Shown here: piece after piece, positions 1 to 8,303 of the stretch
Numbering within the stretch: position 1 is the stretch's first letter
Layout: every line of letters begins with the position of its first letter
NCBI RefSeq assembly: GCF_012958305.1
Contig: NZ_JABBYO010000006.1
Coordinates: 1-64,000 of the forward strand
Direction of reading: 5' to 3'
Source: Tautonia rosea
GTDB lineage: Bacteria; Planctomycetota; Planctomycetia; Isosphaerales; Isosphaeraceae
Length of the DNA: 64,000 nucleotides
Notes under the pieces: model-generated
The model's database searches: none
Told to the model about the DNA's origin: nothing
What the model saw: the letters and a program-made list of their open reading frames with translations, nothing else
Made by a program: the position numbers and the translations under genes

Positions 1-161
1 TCGCTCCGACCGGGTCTCGCATTCGGAACCCTTTGCCTTGCTTCCCGGTTCTTCCGGTTCGTCTTCGTCGCCCCCCGTCCTCCCGGACGTGCGGCACGAC
101 CTGCAGAGTTGCCTTTGCTCCTCGCGAGCGTGGGGTCTCACTGCCGACCCCCCGCCCGCCT

Positions 162-271
162 TCCCGGCGACCATACCCGCGGGGCCACACCCGTTCCCAT
201 CCCGAACACGGCCGTTAAGCCCGCGGGGCCTATGATAGTGCCCCTGGCGCGAACGTCGGTCATCGCCGGGT
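162..271 (+). rRNA. rrf: 5S ribosomal RNA
   Basis: The 5S core is recognisable: the conserved stretches reading CCACACCCGTTCCCATCCCG and GAACACGGCCGTTAAG lie at about 185-219. Helix I closes perfectly, CCCGGCGA at 163-170 pairing with TCGCCGGG at 263-270, which sets the ends to within a base or two and gives about 110 nt. A strong hairpin follows at 283-326. No 23S 3' end is visible in the 160 bases upstream, so the gene is either separated from 23S by a longer spacer or unlinked. Confidence 0.93.
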
Positions 272-282
272 CCTTTGACCCC

Positions 283-326
283 CACAAACGCCCCCCATTT
301 CCTTCCGGAAGTGCGGGGCGTTTGTG
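283..326 (+). terminator. Hairpin terminator after 5S rRNA
   Basis: CACAAACGCCCC (283-294) is perfectly complementary to GGGGCGTTTGTG (315-326) with a 20-nt loop. It starts 12 bases after the 5S end. There is no T-tract on the plus strand, so it may end or process the rRNA transcript by structure alone; it also faces the minus-strand gene ending at 355. Confidence 0.7.
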
Positions 327-354
327 TGCGCACACAGATCAGGTGATCAAGCAA

Positions 355-1242
355 TCACCTGACTGGGTTGATCGAGTGAACTTCAATCGTTTCTTCGATC
401 TTGGGCCGACGGACATCGACCCCCCACGCCTTGAGCGCCCGGTAGGCTTCGGCCCGAACGAGATACCGACGAACCTCTCGCCCCTCGTTCTCCTGGGCAT
501 GATGCAGGATGGCCCATCCCGGATCGTCGAGCAGTGGCTTCAGCAACGCGATTGTCTCGTCGGACCGGAAATACCTCAAGGCCCTGACCGCTTCGAGACG
601 TCGCGGCAACTCCTCGGAACAGATCGCCTCCCGCGCCCATTGCTCCAAACGGTCATCGACGGGAACACTGACCGTCACGCCGTCATACTCCTCCCAACGC
701 GTTCTGGCGATCACTTCGCGCGGAACCTCGCGACGGAACGTGTGAATGCGTTTCACATTACTCGGCATCCGGCTCACAGTCTCCCTGGCGGCCTGGAGCA
801 CGTCGTCCCGGTCGCGGAGCAGCGTGAAATCGGCGGTTAGAAGGGACAGGCGCTCGTCTTCCAGGTCGATGATCGACGCCGGAACCCGAGATTCGTCCCG
901 CACCGCCACGAGGAGGCGGCGTTCCTCGCCTTTCCACGCCCCAAGCACCGCCTGAGGCTCGCGCAGCACGACTGAGAGCTTCTCGTAACACTCCCCGATC
1001 GGAACCTTGAGCGTCTCCTCGACGAGGAACCGGGCCTCGAAACCCTCAGGACCTTCCAACAGATCAAAGTCGAGCAAGGTCCCCACGAACACCAGGTCGG
1101 CGTTGGCGACGGTCGCCTCGATGCTCTCGGCATGGCCGAAGATTGGCTGACCGATCGCGACGACCGGCCAGAGCCAGAGAACAGCTCCGGCCAGGAGCGA
1201 ACCGAAGCAAGGGCCGTTCATGAACGGGCTCCCAAGCGTCAT
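355..1242 (-). CDS. Exported hypothetical protein with HEAT-like C-terminal part
   Basis: A 295-residue protein of unknown function. The N-terminus has a hydrophobic segment (residues 12-31, ending near VVAIGQP) that looks like a signal peptide, so it is probably exported. The middle is mixed alpha/beta. Residues about 205-275 (PRRLEAVRALRYFRSDET, LLKPLLDDPGW) resemble HEAT-type helical repeats, which usually mediate protein contacts. A GGAAG seven bases before the ATG supports this start; a second in-frame Met is at codon 8. It is followed 27 bases upstream on the same strand by another unknown gene, so they could be co-transcribed. No catalytic motif was recognised. Confidence 0.7.
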   Translation of the reverse strand: MTLGSPFMNGPCFGSLLAGAVLWLWPVVAIGQPIFGHAESIEATVANADLVFVGTLLDFDLLEGPEGFEARFLVEETLKVPIGECYEKLSVVLREPQAVLGAWKGEERRLLVAVRDESRVPASIIDLEDERLSLLTADFTLLRDRDDVLQAARETVSRMPSNVKRIHTFRREVPREVIARTRWEEYDGVTVSVPVDDRLEQWAREAICSEELPRRLEAVRALRYFRSDETIALLKPLLDDPGWAILHHAQENEGREVRRYLVRAEAYRALKAWGVDVRRPKIEETIEVHSINPVR

Positions 1243-1269
1243 CTGTCGTCTTCCGGTAGACTTCCGCCC

Positions 1270-1716
1270 TCAGTCGCTGGCCAGGCTATCCTGATCGAGA
1301 TCCTCGATCCGGTGCTCGACGGCGCGGCGGACCTGTTCCTCCTCTCGGAGTTTCTCGGCAAGTTGTTCGATGCGCCCCACGGGGGTGTTCGGTTCAAGGA
1401 GCATCCAGCACGGTTCGTCGGGGCTAAGTGTGGCCAGCCGCCCGTTGCTGGTCAGGCAGATGGGTGCCACGTGGCAGTCCTGGTGCTTGTAATGCCAGCC
1501 GAGCTTTTCCATCACAATCGGGTCGGGATGAACCGGGCGAGGGTCGTCGCTCGTGTAGTGATGGACGACCTGGGCCTGAATTCCGACGACAAGCAGTAGC
1601 TCGTGAATGATCCGCGAGGAGCCGTCATCGTCGAACTCGTCGCGGAGGACGATCGCTCGCATGCCGGCAGGGGCCGGAACAGCCGGCTGGAGGAGTCGAA
1701 GGGCGTAGTGCTCCAT
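1270..1716 (-). CDS. Hypothetical protein, 148 aa
   Basis: A small soluble-looking protein with no family I recognise. The start at 1716 is chosen because a GAGG lies 7 bases before that ATG; an in-frame upstream start at 1797 would add 27 low-complexity residues. The N-terminal half is beta/alpha (EHYALRLLQPAVP, GMRAIVLRDEF), and residues about 115-148 are strongly charged and probably helical (RIEQLAEKLREEEQVRRAVE). It contains HYTSDDPRPVHPDP, rich in His, Asp and Pro. No signal peptide or membrane segment. It may share a transcript with the exported protein downstream. Confidence 0.6.
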   Translation of the reverse strand: MEHYALRLLQPAVPAPAGMRAIVLRDEFDDDGSSRIIHELLLVVGIQAQVVHHYTSDDPRPVHPDPIVMEKLGWHYKHQDCHVAPICLTSNGRLATLSPDEPCWMLLEPNTPVGRIEQLAEKLREEEQVRRAVEHRIEDLDQDSLASD

Positions 1717-1811
1717 GAGACGACCTCGCAGGGCGGAAGGGGAGAGGGGCCGAACCGGGTTTCGAAGCGAGTCAGCCGATCGGGTCAGCCCACCCACCCG
1801 GTTGCGACGAA

Positions 1812-2618
1812 TCAGGGGTCGATCGGCCGGATGCGAACGGTCCGAAACGCGACCGGGCCGTGATCCCCCTGCAGCAAGATCGGGCCGAGGGGCGTTTCGG
1901 GCTTCGTGCGCCAGGCGTGCCCGGTCGGATACGGAATTTCCAGGTTCTCGTGAATGACTTGCCCGTTCAGCTCGGCCCGTTCGAGCACGGCGTGGGCGGT
2001 CTTCTCGCCCGAATCATCGAACCGAGGAGCGCGGAAGGTCGCACGGAGCACCTGCCACTCCCCCGCCGGCCGCGAGGCGTTGACCATCGGCGGGAACCCC
2101 TCGTCAATGTGCCGGTAACGCGGCAGCAGCTCGGCCCTCGGGTACACGCCGCCGTTCCCCCTGGCGTCGATCTCCTTGCCATAGCTGTCGTACATCTGAA
2201 TTTCGTAAAGGCCCTGGAACTTGACGCCTGCGTTCGAGTTCTCGGCCATCATGTATTCGATCTCGATCTCCACGTCTCCGAATTCCGCAACCGTCTCCAG
2301 GTTCCTCGTCCGGCCGGGAGGATCGTTGATCAAGACGCCCGATCCGGGCTCGGGCTTCAGGTGCTTCGGGTCGTCCGCGTTCAGCGCAGCCGCCCCGACA
2401 ATCTGCCAGTCGCCAAACGGCGAGCGGAAGGCCTCCAGCCCGGTCCCCTCGCCAAACAGGGTGATCCAGCCGTCGGCGGCCCCGTCGTCCGCCCAGAGCG
2501 TTGATGCCGAAACCGGCACGATCAGAAACACGGCCGCCACAACAGCCAGGGCTCGGAGTCTTCGCATCAGAGGGGGGCTCCGTGGGGGGCCGACGCTTGC
2601 CGGGTCACTCGGGCTCAT
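1812..2618 (-). CDS. Exported DUF1080 (3-keto-disaccharide hydrolase-like) protein
   Basis: A 268-residue exported protein of the DUF1080 / 3-keto-disaccharide hydrolase family, a concanavalin-like beta-sandwich greatly expanded in Planctomycetes and thought to bind or cleave oxidised sugars. Seen here: a signal peptide (about residues 18-42, ending near STLWADD), the family opening DGWITLFGEGTGLEAF, the core NSNAGVKFQGLYEIQMYDS, and the closing GPILLQGDHGPVAFRTVRIRP. The start is uncertain: ATG at 2618 or 2567 would both give a signal peptide and neither has a strong ribosome site. Periplasmic location and carbohydrate role are inferred from the family. Confidence 0.88.
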   Translation of the reverse strand: MSPSDPASVGPPRSPPLMRRLRALAVVAAVFLIVPVSASTLWADDGAADGWITLFGEGTGLEAFRSPFGDWQIVGAAALNADDPKHLKPEPGSGVLINDPPGRTRNLETVAEFGDVEIEIEYMMAENSNAGVKFQGLYEIQMYDSYGKEIDARGNGGVYPRAELLPRYRHIDEGFPPMVNASRPAGEWQVLRATFRAPRFDDSGEKTAHAVLERAELNGQVIHENLEIPYPTGHAWRTKPETPLGPILLQGDHGPVAFRTVRIRPIDP

Positions 2619-2697
2619 CTCGATCCATCCGTCGATGGTACGGGGGCCAAAGTGTCGATTGCAAGAAGGTGCCGCGACCCACGCACAGCGCCTCGGC

Positions 2698-3168
2698 TCA
2701 CGAGGTTTCGACCTCGGCCGCCGCCTGCGGCCCGCCTCTCGATCCCGGAAAGTCGCAGAGTGGCACACTCGGATTCGGATCGGCCAGCACCTCGGCCAGG
2801 GTCGTCTTCCGAAACGCCTCTTCCACGCTCGCCAGCGCATTATCAAGCCGCCGGTGCAACGGGCAAAGATGCTCCCCGTGCGAGGCCAGCCCCAGCGGAC
2901 AGGTCCGGATGCGACGAAGCGGATCCACCGCGTTGACCACCTCCAGAATCGTCAGCTCCTCGGGATGCTTCGCCAGCGTGATCCCCCCTCCAATCCCCCG
3001 CTGCGACCTCACAATCCCGGCCCGCTTCAGCCCCTGCAACACCTTCGATAAATACGGTGCAGGCACCTGCGTCACCCGCGCAATCTGCTCCGTCGTCCGA
3101 GCCTCCGGCGCACAATCGGCCAGATGCACCGTCGCTCGCAACGCGTACTCAACCGTTTGAGAGAACAT
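2698..3168 (-). CDS. Rrf2-family transcriptional regulator
   Basis: A 156-residue Rrf2-type winged-helix repressor. The N-terminus MFSQTVEYALRATVHLA and the wing RSQRGIGGGITLAK are typical. Residues 88-105 hold C90 and C102 in RTCPLGLASHGEHLCPLH, a region that carries the cluster cysteines in IscR and NsrR. The spacing is not the canonical three-cysteine set, so redox or metal sensing through C90, C102 and nearby His is possible but [2Fe-2S] binding is not assured. It is divergent from the DUF3365 haem-type gene at 3355, and the shared spacer contains a 12/13 inverted repeat, suggesting that this gene regulates itself and that neighbour. Confidence 0.92.
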   Translation of the reverse strand: MFSQTVEYALRATVHLADCAPEARTTEQIARVTQVPAPYLSKVLQGLKRAGIVRSQRGIGGGITLAKHPEELTILEVVNAVDPLRRIRTCPLGLASHGEHLCPLHRRLDNALASVEEAFRKTTLAEVLADPNPSVPLCDFPGSRGGPQAAAEVETS

Positions 3169-3205
3169 CGAAACACGTTCCTCGGAAGAAAACCGGAAAA
3201 TCAGA

Positions 3206-3276
3206 CCTTGAAATCCGAAATAAGCCTCTCTACAGTGGTTTCAGCGGAAAAGAGATGGCCTTGTCCGATTTCAAGG
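3206..3276. promoter_or_regulatory. Inverted repeat between Rrf2 and DUF3365 genes
   Basis: CCTTGAAATCCGA (3206-3218) and TCCGATTTCAAGG (3264-3276) are inverted with 12 of 13 matches, 45 bases apart, in the only spacer between the divergent genes. A second small dyad GATTC-TTCTC-GAATC lies just downstream. The placement suits a two-site operator for the Rrf2 protein; binding is inferred. Confidence 0.5.
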
Positions 3277-3354
3277 GTGTTCGGGATTCTTCTCGAATCG
3301 GGCTAGGAATCGCCGCCAAGGTCCTGGAAACGTTCCAAGCAAGAAGGAGGCGAG

Positions 3355-3897
3355 ATGACAGCGACACACGGCAACGGCAGGCGGTGGCTCGGGGGATGGA
3401 TTGCCCTGATGCCGGGGCTGGCCCTGATGGTGGTCTACGGGGCCTCGGCCATGCGGGCCGAACCGTTGGGACCAGCGCCGCAGGAGGATCCGGCGGTCGA
3501 ACGCGCCAGGGAGCAGGTCCAGATGCTCGATGCATTATACAAAACGGCGGTCGTTTCGATCACCGACAAATATCAGCGCGGGCAACCGGCAATCATGGTG
3601 GCCAAGGATGTCTTCGAGGCGATGGACAAGTTCGGCCATCACTCCCCCCGGCTGGTCGATGCCACCGGCATTCCCCTGGGAGAGGGGAACGATCCCGAAA
3701 CCGACTTCGAGAAACGGGCCGCGGCAGCCATGCAGCGGAACGAAACCTACGTTGAGGAGATCGTCGGTGAAGGTCCCGATCGCCGCCTGCTGGCCGCGAC
3801 GGTCGTTCCTGCCGTGCACCAACGATGTGCCTCGTGCCACGCGGTTGAGGAAGGGGATCTGCTCGGCTTCATTCGCTACGAGATTCCGATTCGCTGA
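3355..3897 (+). CDS. DUF3365 (Tll0287-like) c-type haem protein
   Basis: A 180-residue exported or membrane-anchored haem protein of the DUF3365 family, whose members form a PAS-like fold and are thought to be redox or gas sensors. A hydrophobic N-terminal segment (residues 12-32) would place it outside the cytoplasm. The c-type haem motif is C158-A-S-C161-H162, close to the C-terminus as in the family. An excellent ribosome site (AAGGAGG) lies 6 bases before the ATG. It stands alone as a full-length soluble sensor rather than the input domain of a kinase, divergent from the Rrf2 regulator. A role in redox or NO response is inferred from this pairing. Confidence 0.88.
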   Translation: MTATHGNGRRWLGGWIALMPGLALMVVYGASAMRAEPLGPAPQEDPAVERAREQVQMLDALYKTAVVSITDKYQRGQPAIMVAKDVFEAMDKFGHHSPRLVDATGIPLGEGNDPETDFEKRAAAAMQRNETYVEEIVGEGPDRRLLAATVVPAVHQRCASCHAVEEGDLLGFIRYEIPIR

Positions 3898-3954
3898 ACC
3901 GCGCCGTTCGCCCTGAGGCCCTGCGACCGGCAGACCGCCGCCTCATCCTTCGGG

Positions 3955-4000
3955 GGATCGGGAACCTCGGGCCGATGGTCCGTCCGAGGTTCCTTGATCC
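3955..4000. terminator. Bidirectional terminator hairpin
   Basis: GGAACCTCGG (3961-3970) pairs perfectly with CCGAGGTTCC (3984-3993), extended by GGATC (3955-3959) with GATCC (3996-4000) across a one-base against two-base mismatch. It lies between convergent genes ending at 3897 and 4059. Confidence 0.7.
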
Positions 4001-4058
4001 CTTCGTTCGAGTTGCGGGAGGTGTCTCGATCGCTGGCTGGCCCTTCGCTTCGCCGCGG

Positions 4059-6086
4059 TCAGGCGAGCTTGACGACGACGAAGGTAATGTCGTCGTCCTG
4101 GTGCGAGTCCCCTCGGAACTGCTTCAAGGCGTCGTTGATGGCCTCCGAGATCCGCTCGGAAGGCTCGTCTCGATGGGCTCGAATGATGGCGCAAAGGCGG
4201 TCCTTGCCGAACTCCTCCTCATCGGGGCTCCGCGTTTCCCAGATCCCGTCTGTGCCGAGCAGTACAATATGCCCCGGCCCGAGGCCGTCCCAGACCCCTT
4301 CTTCATAGGCCGAGTCGTCCATCAGGCCCAGTGGCAGGCCGTTGATGTTCGGCAGATCGACGAACGCATCGCGCTGCGGATCATACACGATCGGCGCATC
4401 GTGACCGGCGCTGGCCCATCGAATCGCATGGTGAGGGGCGTCGACCACCATCAAGATCATGGTCATGAATCGCTCGCCGCCGGTGTCGGCTTCTAGCTGG
4501 CGGTTGACGTGCGTTAAGAGCTGGCCAAGCGAACCGCTTTCCGAGGCCCTGGTCCGCAAGACCCCCCGAGCGGTCGCCATCAACAACGCCGCGGCAATCC
4601 CGTGCCCCATCACATCGCCGAGCACAACGATCAGGTCCCCCTGGGTCGTCTCGTCGAGTTCGAGGAAGTCGTAGTAGTCTCCGCCGGTTTCGTCGCAGTA
4701 GGTGGAGTGTCCGGCGATGTCGAGGCCGGGCAGCGTCGGGGTTTCCTCGGGCAAGAGCTTCTGCTGGATCTCCATCGCTAATGCCAGCGATTGCCGGAGT
4801 CGGAGGCGGTCTTTCAGGGCCTCGGCCATCTGGTTCAGCTCGGTCGAGAGCATTGCGAACTCGCGAGCCCCCTCGACCCGGACCCGGTGATCGAGATCCC
4901 CGCCGCCAATCGTGCGGACCCCCTCGACCAGCTCCACGATCGGCCGGACGAGCCGGAGCGACGCCGCAATGCCCAGCCCAAGCGTCAAACCCACCACCAG
5001 CAGACCGATCCCCAAGGCCTGCCGGCGCATCTCCTGCACGCCTCCCATCACGTCGGCCTCGGGCACGATGACCGCCAGCCGCCAGTCGAGCCCCTGCACG
5101 TCCCGAAGCGGCTCGACCTCGATCCGGTGCCGCTGCTCATCGAGCGTCAGCTCGAACTGCAAGCGGTCGTCGATCGCGCCGAACGAACCAGCCTGGTCCG
5201 AAATCCGGCGGGCAATGGCCCGAATCATCGGATCGTCCGACGCGATCGCCTCCACCTGCGACCCGCCGGGGCCGATGACCGGTGCTCCCGAGGAGGTCGC
5301 CAGCAATCCCCCGTCCGGCCCGACCAGAAAGGCCCGGCCCGTCTCCGAAACCTCCAGCCCGCTGAGGAATTCCGAGACCGCCAGCAGGCCGACGTCGGAC
5401 GCGACCACCCCCAGCAGCCTCCCTTCGGAATCCTGAACCGTGCGCCCGAAGGCCAGGCCGAGCGTTGCCGTGTCGCTGTTGCTGCGGACCCACGGATAGA
5501 CGGCGCTCCAGGTCGGGACTCCAGCCTCCTCGGCGGTCTCGTACCAGGGACGGACGCGAGGGTCGTATACATACGAACCGATGCGATCGCCCGGCACCCC
5601 CGAAGAGTCCATCACCCGGTATTCGACAATCTCGTCACCTGTTTGATCGTCCTTGATGGCGTATTCCATCCCCGGCTCTCCCGGGTAGCGGATGACCCAG
5701 GTGGCCGACCCCTCGGGGGTGCCGAAGGCGACGGAGTTGATCGCCCCGAAGGCCGAGAGCTGTCGGACCAGATCCGGCCGCCAGTCTCTCAGCTTGGCCG
5801 GGTTGAGATCCCCGCCGGCAACCATCGAGGCCGTCAGCTCGGTGACTTGAACCGCCGTGGCCAGATAGCGGTCCAGCTGCTCCTCCACCCGCCGCGCCGC
5901 CTGGTCGACCACCTGACCCGTCAGGTCGTCCACCACCCGTTTCCCCTGCCACGACGCCAGCAGGCCGAACCCCAACACCACCACAGCCACCGGAATCAAA
6001 ACGAGTATCGGACCGATGGTTCGGATCGAGACAGATCGCAACTCAACAGACCTCACAACAGCGTTGCGGCTTTTCAAGACTCCCAA
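4059..6086 (-). CDS. Membrane Cache-HAMP-PP2C (SpoIIE/RsbU-type) phosphatase
   Basis: A 675-residue transmembrane serine phosphatase. Order: TM1 (about 25-45), extracytoplasmic double-Cache sensor (about 46-350, with the typical YVYDPRVRPWY at 172-182), TM2 (357-376), HAMP (377-430), a linker helix, and a PP2C/SpoIIE catalytic domain (455-675). Metal-binding motifs are intact: ETGGDYYDF with D470, GDVMGHG with D491, and GTDGIWE near the end. Family members dephosphorylate anti-anti-sigma (STAS) proteins in response to an outside ligand. No STAS or anti-sigma gene adjoins; the nearest STAS protein is at 32939-33304. It faces the DUF3365 gene across a shared terminator. Confidence 0.93.
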   Translation of the reverse strand: MGVLKSRNAVVRSVELRSVSIRTIGPILVLIPVAVVVLGFGLLASWQGKRVVDDLTGQVVDQAARRVEEQLDRYLATAVQVTELTASMVAGGDLNPAKLRDWRPDLVRQLSAFGAINSVAFGTPEGSATWVIRYPGEPGMEYAIKDDQTGDEIVEYRVMDSSGVPGDRIGSYVYDPRVRPWYETAEEAGVPTWSAVYPWVRSNSDTATLGLAFGRTVQDSEGRLLGVVASDVGLLAVSEFLSGLEVSETGRAFLVGPDGGLLATSSGAPVIGPGGSQVEAIASDDPMIRAIARRISDQAGSFGAIDDRLQFELTLDEQRHRIEVEPLRDVQGLDWRLAVIVPEADVMGGVQEMRRQALGIGLLVVGLTLGLGIAASLRLVRPIVELVEGVRTIGGGDLDHRVRVEGAREFAMLSTELNQMAEALKDRLRLRQSLALAMEIQQKLLPEETPTLPGLDIAGHSTYCDETGGDYYDFLELDETTQGDLIVVLGDVMGHGIAAALLMATARGVLRTRASESGSLGQLLTHVNRQLEADTGGERFMTMILMVVDAPHHAIRWASAGHDAPIVYDPQRDAFVDLPNINGLPLGLMDDSAYEEGVWDGLGPGHIVLLGTDGIWETRSPDEEEFGKDRLCAIIRAHRDEPSERISEAINDALKQFRGDSHQDDDITFVVVKLA

Positions 6087-6599
6087 CCGACCCGACTCTC
6101 GGCCTTCGCCCAGACCCGACCCGATCCCCGTTTGTCGACCCGGCGATCCGCGCGCCCCGTGGCGGCGAACACCCCGGTCGATTCCCCTCCCGGGCCTGTC
6201 ATCCTATCCCCCTCGACCTTCGATGTGCAAACGTTCTCGCGTGCTGAATCCCGAACTTCGAGCGATCGCCAAACGATCTCAGCACGCCTTCCCAGGCGCG
6301 CCGATGGTCGTCACTGTGTCATCCCAACGGGACGCTCACAGCCCGACACCCAGCCTTCGGAATTCGGAGATTTGTGGATTGGGCAATTTGTAACGATTGT
6401 GCGGAAAAATGTTTTGTGTTGTCTGGACTGCCAGACTAGATTGAGGGTCATGCACGGCTTTGTATGGCCGTGCATGACTTGCTTTCCGTGTGTGTTCCGG
6501 GTGGGATCGGGCGTACGAGCAACCATCGGTTCCGATCGTCCAGGTTGATCCTGGGACACGAGAAGGATTCGTGAGACATTCCACCAGGGAGCCCTTCCA
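6087..6599. promoter_or_regulatory. Gap before fasciclin gene with two perfect hairpins
   Basis: The spacer has no credible gene. At 6421-6436 GTCTGG-ACTG-CCAGAC is a perfect 6-bp stem, and at 6447-6478 GTCATGCACGGC and GCCGTGCATGAC form a perfect 12-bp stem with an 8-nt loop (TTTGTATG). They lie 10 bases apart and about 120 bases before the fasciclin start, in a locally AT-richer stretch. They could be protein-binding dyads, a 5' leader structure, or a terminator for an unseen transcript. Confidence 0.55.
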
Positions 6600-7148
6600 A
6601 TGACATCTCTCCGACGCACATGGTGTGTGGCTGCGCTGTTCGTCATGATCGTGGGCCTTGCCGCCGCTCCGGCTCGGGTCAACGCTCAGACGATTCTGGA
6701 ACGTGTTGTCAATTACAACATCCACACGGGCGAATTCGATACGCTGATCGCTGCTGTCCTTGCGGCCGATCCCATGATTCTGGATGCCCTGTCCGGTCCC
6801 GGACCCCTGACGGTCTTTCTGCCCACCGACGCCGCGTTTTTCCAGATCGGCCTGACGCCCGAGAACGTCGGCCAGATCGGTCGAGAAACCCTGACCGAGA
6901 TCCTCCTCTACCACGCAACGACCGGGGCTCGACCGCTGCACGATCTCTTCGCGCAACGCAACGTCATGATGCTCAACGGTGGCATGACCTACTTCTCGAT
7001 CCGAAGGCCCTGGCCGCACCACCTCTGGGTGTACATCAACGACTCTCGGATCCTGAACCACGCGGTCCTGACCAGCAACGGCGCGATCTACATCATTGAT
7101 CAGGTCCTGCTCCCGATGCAGCCGATCCAGCCCGCTCGGATCCGCTGA
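6600..7148 (+). CDS. Secreted fasciclin (FAS1) domain protein
   Basis: A 182-residue secreted protein with one FAS1 domain, a fold linked to adhesion and small-ligand binding in surface proteins. A signal peptide spans residues 1-29 (ending ARVNAQ). The FAS1 hallmarks are present: FDTLIAAVLAADPMILDAL, GPGPLTVFLPTDAAFFQIG (H1 motif), LLYHATTGARPLHDL, and the closing NGAIYIIDQVLLP (H2 region), over residues about 32-175. AGGGAG about 10 bases before the ATG supports the start. It is a single gene ending at a strong bidirectional terminator. Confidence 0.93.
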   Translation: MTSLRRTWCVAALFVMIVGLAAAPARVNAQTILERVVNYNIHTGEFDTLIAAVLAADPMILDALSGPGPLTVFLPTDAAFFQIGLTPENVGQIGRETLTEILLYHATTGARPLHDLFAQRNVMMLNGGMTYFSIRRPWPHHLWVYINDSRILNHAVLTSNGAIYIIDQVLLPMQPIQPARIR

Positions 7149-7186
7149 CCTGGGTCACGAACCAACCCGCAACAATCGAACGATCC

Positions 7187-7223
7187 ACCGCCGCCCCTCT
7201 GCTGTTTCGGCAGGGGCGGCGGT
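7187..7223. terminator. Bidirectional terminator hairpin
   Basis: ACCGCCGCCCCT (7187-7198) pairs perfectly with AGGGGCGGCGGT (7212-7223), loop 13 nt, between the convergent fasciclin and desaturase genes. Confidence 0.75.
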
Positions 7224-7244
7224 TGAGTCGCCAGAATCCCGCCG

Positions 7245-8303
7245 TCAGGCCGCGGCCCGACGCCGGCGCACCTGGGCCTCACGGCTCGGAAGCTTCACGT
7301 TCCAGACCAGCCCGAGCCGGGTGAGCACCCAGATCACCACGTAGCTCAAATCAAGCTGCCACCAGGCCAGGCCGTGCCGCGCCGAGGTCGGGAAGGCGTG
7401 GTGCGAGTTGTGCCATCCTTCCCCCCACGCCAGCAAGCCGAACAGCGCGTTGTCTCGGCTCTCGTCGTTCGTCTGAAACGGTTGCGAGCCCCACAGGTGG
7501 CAGGCCGAGTTCACGCTCCACGTAATGTGGTGCACGAGGAAGATCCGCACCGGCCCTCCCCAGATCAGGCCCGTCAGCACCCCGGCCCACGATCCCGTCA
7601 CCAGGCCTCCCACCGCCGCCGGAATCAACAACCCGAGCCCCACCCAGACGGCGAACGTCGCGTCCACGATTCGCAAGGCCCGGCTCTGCCTCAGATCGGT
7701 CACGTAGCGATCCAGCCCAAACTCGCCCGGCCGCACAATCCAGCCGACGTGCGCGTGCCAGAACCTCCTGAACACCCCTCGCACCCCCTCGTTGTTCCCG
7801 TGCGGAGAGTGCGGGTCTCCCTCGTCGTCCGAGAACTGATGGTGCCGACGGTGCAGGGCCACCCACTCCAGCAACGACCCCTGCGCGGTCATCGAGCCGA
7901 GCACCCCCAGCACGAACTTCACCGGCACACTCGTCTCGAACGACCGATGCGTGAACAGCCGATGAAAGCCGACCGTAATCCCCATCCCGGTCAGTAAATA
8001 CATCCCCAGCAACAACCCGAGATCGACCCAGTGGAACCCCCACCCCCAGACGATCAGCGGAATCGCCAGCACGGCGATCAGCGGTAGGATGATGACGCAA
8101 AGCACCACCCATCGCACCGTCATCGACATCCGAACGACCGCCTCCAACGTCGACAACGGCCGGGACTCCTCACTCCCTCGCGTCGTGTCGGAGGCATGCG
8201 GAGCCTCTCCGGCATTCGCCGCCGGTACCCAAGACGGTGATCCGGATTCGGTGTCCCCCGGGGTCGGTTCCAGTGGTCCGGTGATCGTGAGCGATTCAGC
8301 CAT
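7245..8303 (-). CDS. Acyl-CoA/acyl-lipid delta-9-type fatty acid desaturase
   Basis: A 352-residue integral membrane di-iron desaturase introducing a double bond into acyl chains, adjusting membrane fluidity. The three histidine boxes are intact: HRLFTH (114-119), HRRHH (151-155) and HNSHH (298-302). Membrane segments lie at about 62-90, 97-113, 128-145 and 215-250. The first 55 residues are an unusual Ser/Pro/Glu-rich extension (TPGDTESGSPSW) not needed for the fold, so a later start cannot be excluded. It is monocistronic. Stearoyl-type regiospecificity is inferred from the family only. Confidence 0.95.
   Translation of the reverse strand: MAESLTITGPLEPTPGDTESGSPSWVPAANAGEAPHASDTTRGSEESRPLSTLEAVVRMSMTVRWVVLCVIILPLIAVLAIPLIVWGWGFHWVDLGLLLGMYLLTGMGITVGFHRLFTHRSFETSVPVKFVLGVLGSMTAQGSLLEWVALHRRHHQFSDDEGDPHSPHGNNEGVRGVFRRFWHAHVGWIVRPGEFGLDRYVTDLRQSRALRIVDATFAVWVGLGLLIPAAVGGLVTGSWAGVLTGLIWGGPVRIFLVHHITWSVNSACHLWGSQPFQTNDESRDNALFGLLAWGEGWHNSHHAFPTSARHGLAWWQLDLSYVVIWVLTRLGLVWNVKLPSREAQVRRRRAAA

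Noticed and set aside
4791-6548. Plus-strand frame of 585 codons over the phosphatase gene
   Set aside because: It is antisense to a complete Cache-HAMP-PP2C protein and has no recognisable fold.
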